Shown: positions 7,608 to 11,552 of the stretch, piece after piece | How the letters are laid out: each line of letters opens with the position of its first letter | Position numbering within the stretch: position 1 is the stretch's first letter | Assembly: GCA_964537965.1 (NCBI GenBank) | Contig: CAZIDB010000150.1 | Span: 1 to 11,552 of the forward strand | Origin: SURF-24 sp964537965 | Lineage (GTDB): Bacteria; Bacteroidota; Ignavibacteria; Ignavibacteriales; SURF-24 | Direction: 5' to 3' | DNA length: 11,552 bases | Position numbers and translations under genes: made by a program | The notes under the pieces: generated by a model | Seen by the model: only the letters and a program-made list of their open reading frames with translations | The model's database searches: none | What the model was told of the DNA's origin: nothing

Positions 7608-8666
7608 ATGGATCGGATTCTAAATACCTCATTTTGGGGAAATTCTGTCTTGGAGTATTTTATATTTGCCGGTGCTATAATATTATCTATCGGCATTCTT
7701 AAGTTATTTGAGTATTTCCTCTTTTACAGAATTAAACAAGCTTCGCTAAAATCCAGAACAAAAATTGACGATATGATTATTCAAAACCTGGGTAAGTACG
7801 CTTTACCGTTTCTTTATTTCATAGTGATTTATTTATGCTTGAACCTGATCAATGTTCAAGCCCATGTTAAAAAAGTAATTGATGTAGCTATAGTTATCAT
7901 TTCGACATTCTTTGTAATCAGATTAATAGTCGCTGTAATTACACATTTTCTTAAATTTTACTGGACTAAGGGAGAGACAAACGGAGAGAGTGAAGGAAGT
8001 ATAAAAGGATTAAGCACATTCATTAGTATACTTATCTGGGGAATAGGGTTGGTTTTTCTTTTAGACAATCTTGGTTTTCAAATATCGGCTGTTATTGCCG
8101 GATTAGGCATCGGGGGAATTGCAATTGGTCTTGCTGCACAAACCGTGCTTGGTGATTTGTTCAGTTACTTCGTAATCTTTTTTGATAAACCGTTTAAAGT
8201 TGGAGATTTTATAACTGTTGATACAAAAGCTGGCACCGTTGAAAAAATCGGGATTAAAACAACCCGCGTTGAAAGTATAACAGGTGAACAAATTATTTTT
8301 TCAAACTCAGATTTGACAAATTCACGTGTACATAATTTTAAGAAGATGGAGAAAAGAAGAATCGTCTTTAAATTCGGTGTAACTTATAACACATCCACAG
8401 ATAAGCTAAGACAGATTCCGGATATAGTTAAGGAAATAATTAACACGGTTGAAGGCGCTCAATTTGACAGGGCCCATTTCTTTGCTTACGGAGATTTCAG
8501 TCTTGTATTCGAAATTGTTTATTACGTCTTAAGCGCAAATTACCTTGAATATATGGACTTTCAGCATGAGATCAATCTAAAGCTGAACGAAGAGTTTAAT
8601 AAGCAGCAAATAAAGTTTGCTTACCCAACCCAAACGATATATTTAAATAATGATGGCGGAAAATAA
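7608..8666 (+). CDS. MscS-family mechanosensitive ion channel
   Basis: 352 aa, inner membrane. Hydrophobic segments lie at about 15-38, 64-83, 90-115 and 136-155. They are followed by the pore-lining helix at about 158-192, rich in Gly/Ala (GLGIGGIAIGLAAQTVLGD) and running into the family signature FFDKPFKVGDFI. The MscS beta domain follows (AGTVEKIGIKTTRV, then FSNSDLTNSRVHNF near 231-244). The C-terminal alpha/beta domain ends at PTQTIYL (340-346), a common MscS ending. Family role: a tension-gated pore that releases solutes on hypo-osmotic shock. With five predicted membrane segments it is larger than E. coli MscS (three) and closer in layout to the YnaI/YbdG-like branch. Transcribed away from the receptor operon; 91 bp separate it from the aminotransferase gene, which seems to have its own promoter. 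The start was chosen for its ribosome site and alignment with the first membrane helix. Confidence 0.9.
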   Translation: MDRILNTSFWGNSVLEYFIFAGAIILSIGILKLFEYFLFYRIKQASLKSRTKIDDMIIQNLGKYALPFLYFIVIYLCLNLINVQAHVKKVIDVAIVIISTFFVIRLIVAVITHFLKFYWTKGETNGESEGSIKGLSTFISILIWGIGLVFLLDNLGFQISAVIAGLGIGGIAIGLAAQTVLGDLFSYFVIFFDKPFKVGDFITVDTKAGTVEKIGIKTTRVESITGEQIIFSNSDLTNSRVHNFKKMEKRRIVFKFGVTYNTSTDKLRQIPDIVKEIINTVEGAQFDRAHFFAYGDFSLVFEIVYYVLSANYLEYMDFQHEINLKLNEEFNKQQIKFAYPTQTIYLNNDGGK

Positions 8667-8693
8667 ATTAGGATTTTCTGTAAAAAGTGAAAA

Positions 8694-8724
8694 TTGATAG
8701 TGGCAAATTAAAAAGTTAATTTTG
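8694..8724 (+). promoter_or_regulatory. Candidate Bacteroidetes-type promoter (TTG-N20-TAATTTTG) for the aminotransferase gene
   Basis: TTG at 8694-8696 and TAATTTTG at 8717-8724 are separated by 20 nt. The second element is an exact match to the TAnnTTTG -7 consensus of Bacteroidetes primary sigma factor promoters, and the spacing is as expected. Transcription would begin near 8730, giving a leader of roughly 28 nt before ATG 8758 with TTGGAG at 8746-8751. That this organism uses such promoters is inferred from two similar motifs elsewhere in the window. Confidence 0.5.
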
Positions 8725-8757
8725 TCCAGTTATTAAATGAAAATATTGGAGTAAAAA

Positions 8758-9981
8758 ATGTCTTTCAAAGAAATTGTCCCTGCTGAACGTTGTGAAAATG
8801 TAAGGTATGCAATAAGAGATATTGTTGTTATTGCAAACCAGGTTGCTGCAACCGGAAAAGAAATGTTGTACTTAAATATCGGTGATCCCAACCTTTTTGA
8901 TTTTGAACCGCCAAAACATATTGTTGATGCCACATACAATGCGATGTTAAAAAACCTTAACGGATATGCACCTTCATCTGGTATTAAGGAGGCTGTTCAA
9001 GCTATTGAGAAAGAAGCTGCCAGAAAAGGAATTGAAAATGTGCTTGATATTTTTGTTACTACCGGAGCAAGCGAAGCAATTGATATTGCTTTAACAGCTC
9101 TTGTAAATGAAGGTGAAAACGTTCTTACACCTACTCCGGGATATTCTCTATATCCGGCAATTACAGCCAAGTTAAGGAATATTGAAAATCCTTATTACCT
9201 TGATGAAAGCAATGACTGGCAGCCAAATATTGAGGATATTAAAAGCAAAATAAATGATAAGACCAAAGCGATTATATTAATCAACCCTAACAATCCAACT
9301 GGTGCATTGTATAAAACAGAAGTGCTTCACCAGATTGTTGAATTAGCGCTGGAACATAACCTTGTAATATTTGCAGATGAAATTTATGACAAGCTTTTAT
9401 TTGACGGATTGAAACATACTTCGCTTGCATCATTAAGCAAAGATGTTTCGTGTATAACATTCGGTGGCTTATCCAAAAACTATATGGTGCCGGGATTTCG
9501 GATAGGCTGGGGAATTGTAAGCGGAAGAATGGAAGTTATGAAAAATTATATTGAAGCGATGAACAAACTTCTCCGTGCGCGTTTGTCTGCTAATCATCCG
9601 GAACAATGGGCAATAAAACCGGCGTTGGAAGGGGATCATACTCATCTTAAAGTTGCTTTGGAAAAATTAACAAGAAGAAGAGATATGACAGTAGAAATGT
9701 TAAATGCAATTCCGGGTATTAGCTGTGTTAAACCGGAAGGAGCATTCTATGCATTTCCGAAAATCGATCTTGAACAGACAGATGTTCACTTTGTGATTGA
9801 ACTGATGAAAGAGACCGGTGTTGTTTGCGTTCATGGAACAGGCTTTGGACAATACCCAGGCACAAAACATTTCCGTGTTGTATTCCTGCCAAATGAACAA
9901 ATACTTGAAAAAGCTTATAAGAGCATTGGCAGTTTCTTTGAGGAATATAAAAAGAAATATGCAGGGAAAGTAATTGTGTAA
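8758..9981 (+). CDS. alaA: Alanine aminotransferase-type PLP-dependent aminotransferase (class I/II, AlaA-like)
   Basis: 407 aa, cytoplasmic; ATG preceded by TTGGAG at 6 nt. Fold-type I aminotransferase with all the expected residues. Lys240 in GGLSKNYMVPGFRIGW is the Schiff-base lysine. Asp207 and Tyr210 in FADEIYDKL contact the PLP ring. Asn179 in INPNNPTGALY contacts the PLP 3'-oxygen, and Arg373 in KHFRVVFLP binds the substrate carboxylate. The N-terminal signature YAIRDIVV, LNIGDPNLFDFEPPKHI and the ending HGTGFGQYPG closely resemble archaeal and bacterial alanine aminotransferases of the AlaA type. Expected reaction: L-alanine + 2-oxoglutarate to pyruvate + L-glutamate, reversible, linking carbon and nitrogen metabolism. 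Aspartate or aromatic preference cannot be fully excluded from sequence. Full family length with no damage. It appears to be its own transcription unit, with no operon partner of related metabolism. Confidence 0.88.
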   Translation: MSFKEIVPAERCENVRYAIRDIVVIANQVAATGKEMLYLNIGDPNLFDFEPPKHIVDATYNAMLKNLNGYAPSSGIKEAVQAIEKEAARKGIENVLDIFVTTGASEAIDIALTALVNEGENVLTPTPGYSLYPAITAKLRNIENPYYLDESNDWQPNIEDIKSKINDKTKAIILINPNNPTGALYKTEVLHQIVELALEHNLVIFADEIYDKLLFDGLKHTSLASLSKDVSCITFGGLSKNYMVPGFRIGWGIVSGRMEVMKNYIEAMNKLLRARLSANHPEQWAIKPALEGDHTHLKVALEKLTRRRDMTVEMLNAIPGISCVKPEGAFYAFPKIDLEQTDVHFVIELMKETGVVCVHGTGFGQYPGTKHFRVVFLPNEQILEKAYKSIGSFFEEYKKKYAGKVIV

Positions 9982-10004
9982 TTTATCGTAAATAAATAAA
10001 TTTC
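9974..10004 (+). promoter_or_regulatory. Candidate Bacteroidetes-type promoter (TTG-N20-TAAATTTC) for the PepSY-like/PIN pair
   Basis: TTG at 9974-9976, inside the last codons of the aminotransferase gene, is followed 20 nt later by TAAATTTC at 9997-10004. This matches TAnnTTTG except at the last base. A start near 10010 would leave a very short leader containing the strong GGAGG at 10018-10022. If real, the two-gene cassette is transcribed independently of the aminotransferase gene. Confidence 0.35.
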
Positions 10005-10028
10005 ATCAAGATTCTTTGGAGGTGAAAT

Positions 10029-10298
10029 ATGATTGAAGTAAAGGAAGCTGTTAAAATAGCGATGAATTATTTTAAAGAAATTGTTCCTGATAAATATGAC
10101 TATTTGAGACTTGAAGAAGTAGAGCTATCTGACGACAATAAATATTGGTTTATTACACTTGGTTATAATGCAATGGAAGATTTATTTGCATCAGGGATGA
10201 TGATTCCTACCTCTCAATCAGAAAGACTATATAAAAGCATTAAGATAAAAGCGGATTCTGGAGAGGTTGTATCAATGAAAATTAGAAAAGTAGCTTGA
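10029..10298 (+). CDS. Small PepSY-like protein, possible partner of the downstream PIN protein
   Basis: 89 aa with a strong ribosome site (TGGAGGTG, GGAGG 6 nt before ATG). There is no signal peptide or membrane segment, so it is probably cytoplasmic. The layout is an N-terminal helix (VKEAVKIAMNYFKEI, 4-18), then strands around LEEVELSDDNKYWFITLGYN (28-47), a loop (48-64), and strands LYKSIKIKADSGEVVSMKIR (67-86). Helix, strand and 'D-x-GEVVSM' ending resemble a single PepSY-type repeat; this is a fold-level resemblance read by eye, not a search result. Its stop is only 7 nt before the PIN gene start, so the two are surely cotranscribed and perhaps translationally coupled. GC is about 30% by hand count, lower than the aminotransferase gene upstream. 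By position it could be an antitoxin or regulator of the PIN protein, but it lacks any recognisable DNA-binding motif. The function is otherwise unknown. Confidence 0.82.
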   Translation: MIEVKEAVKIAMNYFKEIVPDKYDYLRLEEVELSDDNKYWFITLGYNAMEDLFASGMMIPTSQSERLYKSIKIKADSGEVVSMKIRKVA

Positions 10299-10305
10299 AA
10301 AGGTA

Positions 10306-10806
10306 ATGGATGATATTTCACATCAATTTCAAAAGTATCGACAAAAAGGAATTTTAATCGATACAAATATTTTATTGCTTTTTATCGTTGGGTATATCAA
10401 TAAAGGATTTATTCCAAATTTTAAAAGGACTAAAATATTTACAATAGAAGATTTTGATTATCTGATATATTTGATTAACTACTTTGATAAAATAATTACT
10501 ACACCGAATATTTTAACAGAGACTAGTAACCTTCTTAATCAGTTACCTGATCATCTCAAACAAGAGTATTACCAGAAATCTGCATATGTTATTTCGAAGT
10601 TAAATGAATATTATAAAAACAGTGAAATTATTTCTGGAAATGAATACTTCTCCAAATTTGGTTTGACTGATACAGGAATAATAGAAGAAGCCAAAGGCAA
10701 ATATTTAGTCCTTACAGATGATTTGAAGTTATCAGGTTTTTTAACAAAGAATCATATTGATGTAATAAATTTTAATCATATTCGAATGATGAATTGGAAG
10801 TTTTAA
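10306..10806 (+). CDS. PIN-domain protein (probable ribonuclease, toxin-like)
   Basis: 166 aa, cytoplasmic. A PIN fold is supported by the spaced acidic residues: Asp19 in GILIDTNILLL, Glu72 in TTPNILTETSNLL, Asp122 in FGLTDTGIIEEAKG and Asp138/Asp139 in YLVLTDDLKLSGFL. These are the expected metal-binding positions of PIN nucleases, so the active site looks intact. Known of the family: Mg/Mn-dependent RNases, many of them VapC-type toxins that cut tRNA or rRNA, others involved in RNA processing. It is longer than typical VapC (about 130 aa) and has an insert around residues 30-60. ATG 10306 is the only start available after an in-frame stop at 10291; its AAAAGG ribosome site overlaps the upstream stop and is unusually close (2 nt), which suggests coupled translation. 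GC is about 26% by hand count, well below the aminotransferase gene (about 37.5%), hinting at transfer. TAA or a non-canonical partner may modulate it; its target is unknown. Confidence 0.83.
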   Translation: MDDISHQFQKYRQKGILIDTNILLLFIVGYINKGFIPNFKRTKIFTIEDFDYLIYLINYFDKIITTPNILTETSNLLNQLPDHLKQEYYQKSAYVISKLNEYYKNSEIISGNEYFSKFGLTDTGIIEEAKGKYLVLTDDLKLSGFLTKNHIDVINFNHIRMMNWKF

Positions 10807-10855
10807 TTATTATTAGAAGTGTACCAGTTATTTGTAAGGTGATTTGATTTATTAT

Positions 10856-10886
10856 CTTGTTTTTAACTGCCGCATCTTTATATTTG
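10856..10886 (+). promoter_or_regulatory. Candidate Bacteroidetes-type promoter (CTTG-N19-TATATTTG) for the 205-aa exported protein gene
   Basis: CTTG at 10856-10859 and TATATTTG at 10879-10886 are separated by 19 nt. The latter is an exact TAnnTTTG match. Transcription would begin around 10892, just at the end of the 10867-10892 inverted repeat, leaving about 23 nt before the TTG start codon at 10915. The promoter spacer and the -7 element lie within the hairpin sequence. Confidence 0.45.
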
Positions 10887-10892
10887 CGGCAG
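10867..10892. terminator. Perfect 8-bp inverted repeat between the PIN gene and the next gene; terminator-like
   Basis: CTGCCGCA (10867-10874) and TGCGGCAG (10885-10892) pair perfectly across a 10-nt loop (TCTTTATATT). The GC-rich stem stands out in a very AT-rich interval, 60 bp after the PIN gene stop. It could end transcription of the PepSY-like/PIN pair, but neither strand has a clean U-run directly after the stem (AATCTTTA on plus). A protein-binding operator over the overlapping promoter motif is an alternative. Confidence 0.5.
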
Positions 10893-10904
10893 AATCTTTA
10901 AGGC

Positions 10905-10917
10905 AGGTGGGATCTTG
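10905..10917 (+). promoter_or_regulatory. Ribosome binding site and TTG start of the 205-aa protein gene
   Basis: AGGTG (10905-10909) lies 5 nt before TTG 10915-10917. The TTG is followed directly by Lys and a hydrophobic core, giving a clean signal peptide start (M-K-I-L-I-F). There is no in-frame ATG nearby that would preserve the signal peptide; the next in-frame Met is around residue 88. TTG is therefore the best-supported start. Confidence 0.65.
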
Positions 10918-11532
10918 AAAATATTAATTTTTGCAATACTTCTCTTTACAGCAATTTGTTCTGCACAGGATACTTCAAAATATTTCAGACTTGATCATAC
11001 GTTTGTAAATAATCAAACACTTAATAATTTTTATCATACTGAAAAATCAGATTCAAGTGAAATAACCCGCCCGACATTTGGATCAATAGTTGGCGAACTA
11101 CTTTTAGCTCCTGTAACAGGAGTAGTTTGCGCTGTGCCTTTTACACGAATACAAACTCTCGAGGCCATTCCTTTAATGTACTTAGGATATGTAATTGGAA
11201 GTTCGCTCTCTGTATTTTTATTATCTACAAGACAAAGTTCCGATGTGTCGTTCTGGGCTACATTAGGATTTGGATTTGCAGGTACAGGAGCAGGTATAGG
11301 ATATCTTATGCTTGATAAGAATAGAAACTTTGGGGCAGACGATGGCATTGCGTTATTATCATTACCTGTAATTTTTGAGGTTATGTTTACGAATTTAATA
11401 ATCTCCCAAAAGAACAATCATACTTCAACAAAATCGAATTCAGAAGTAAATTCATTTCAAAGATATTCCTATCGAGATATTTACAACAGCAAAATGTTAT
11501 TTAAGTGTGAAGTTTTAAGGTTAAGATTCTGA
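10915..11532 (+). CDS. Unrecognised exported glycine-rich hydrophobic protein
   Basis: 205 aa, TTG start, TGA at 11530-11532. The first 18 residues are a signal peptide (MKILIFAILLFTAICSAQ, likely cut at CSA|Q). The cysteine does not sit in a proper lipobox, so it is probably not a lipoprotein. After a polar stretch (19-52) there are four hydrophobic or Gly-rich segments at about 55-77, 85-104, 113-134 and 144-164. Small-residue spacing such as GYVIGSS and GFGFAGTGAGIGYLML is reminiscent of glycine-zipper membrane packing. A polar, Ser/Asn-rich segment (165-188) precedes a short amphipathic ending, FKCEVLRLRF, with a terminal Phe as in outer-membrane proteins. I do not recognise a named family. 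Similar small exported glycine-rich proteins seem common in Ignavibacteria-type genomes (from memory, unchecked). Envelope location is likely; the function is unknown. A following gene may start one base after its stop. Confidence 0.7.
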   Translation: MKILIFAILLFTAICSAQDTSKYFRLDHTFVNNQTLNNFYHTEKSDSSEITRPTFGSIVGELLLAPVTGVVCAVPFTRIQTLEAIPLMYLGYVIGSSLSVFLLSTRQSSDVSFWATLGFGFAGTGAGIGYLMLDKNRNFGADDGIALLSLPVIFEVMFTNLIISQKNNHTSTKSNSEVNSFQRYSYRDIYNSKMLFKCEVLRLRF

Positions 11533-11533
11533 C

Positions 11534-11552
11534 ATGAAGTTATTAACAATAT
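11534..11552 (+). CDS. Possible 5' end of a following gene (6 codons visible)
   Basis: ATG at 11534 lies one base after the previous stop codon and reads M-K-L-L-T-I before the window ends. Met-Lys followed by hydrophobic residues is a common signal-peptide start. The nearest ribosome-site-like AAGG (11517-11520) is 13 nt upstream, rather far. Too little is visible to say more. Confidence 0.3.

Noticed and set aside
7838..7860. 7-bp inverted repeat CTTGAAC-N9-GTTCAAG with a TGATCA centre
   Set aside because: It lies inside the MscS-type coding sequence, in a well-conserved reading frame, with no nearby start; a chance match is the simplest explanation.
11034..11417. 127-codon open frame on the minus strand opposite the 205-aa exported protein
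   Set aside because: The plus-strand frame has a signal peptide and ribosome site; the antisense frame has neither.

Overview
The window looks like a low-GC genome from the Ignavibacteriota/Chlorobi side of the FCB superphylum. A hand count gives about 37-38% GC in the aminotransferase gene. The pointers are a TonB-dependent receptor with an N-terminal carboxypeptidase-regulatory-like domain, a PorV/PorQ-family outer-membrane protein, a large secreted protein with a type IX secretion (T9SS)-like C-terminal sorting domain, and promoter-like motifs of the Bacteroidetes type (TTG-N19/20-TAnnTTTG). The taxonomic call rests on family resemblance, not on a marker gene.

Left part (1-7388, minus strand): three tightly spaced genes read right to left. 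They encode a TonB-dependent receptor (924 aa), a 1188-aa secreted multidomain protein ending in a T9SS-like sorting domain, and a PorV/PorQ-family barrel protein cut by the window edge. The gaps are 21 and 18 nt and each gene has its own Shine-Dalgarno, so this is almost certainly one operon. All three products belong at the outer membrane or cell surface. The arrangement suggests a receptor, a secreted surface cargo and a PorV-like carrier made together; the transported substrate cannot be told.

Middle (7389-9981): a 219-bp divergent intergenic region separates this operon from plus-strand genes. These encode a small MscS-type mechanosensitive channel (352 aa, starting at 7608 rather than at the further upstream ATG) and an alanine-aminotransferase-type (AlaA-like) PLP enzyme (407 aa) with all expected catalytic residues.

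Right part (10029-11552): a two-gene cassette of an 89-aa PepSY-like small protein and a 166-aa PIN-domain nuclease-like protein, 7 nt apart and clearly AT-richer than the aminotransferase gene (PIN gene about 26% GC). It resembles a toxin-antitoxin or other accessory module, and it is the best candidate here for something undescribed. Then come a perfect 8-bp hairpin that overlaps a Bacteroidetes-type -7 motif, an unrecognised 205-aa exported glycine-rich hydrophobic protein with a probable TTG start, and possibly the first codons of another exported protein at the edge. No tRNA, rRNA, CRISPR array, insertion sequence or transposase was seen.
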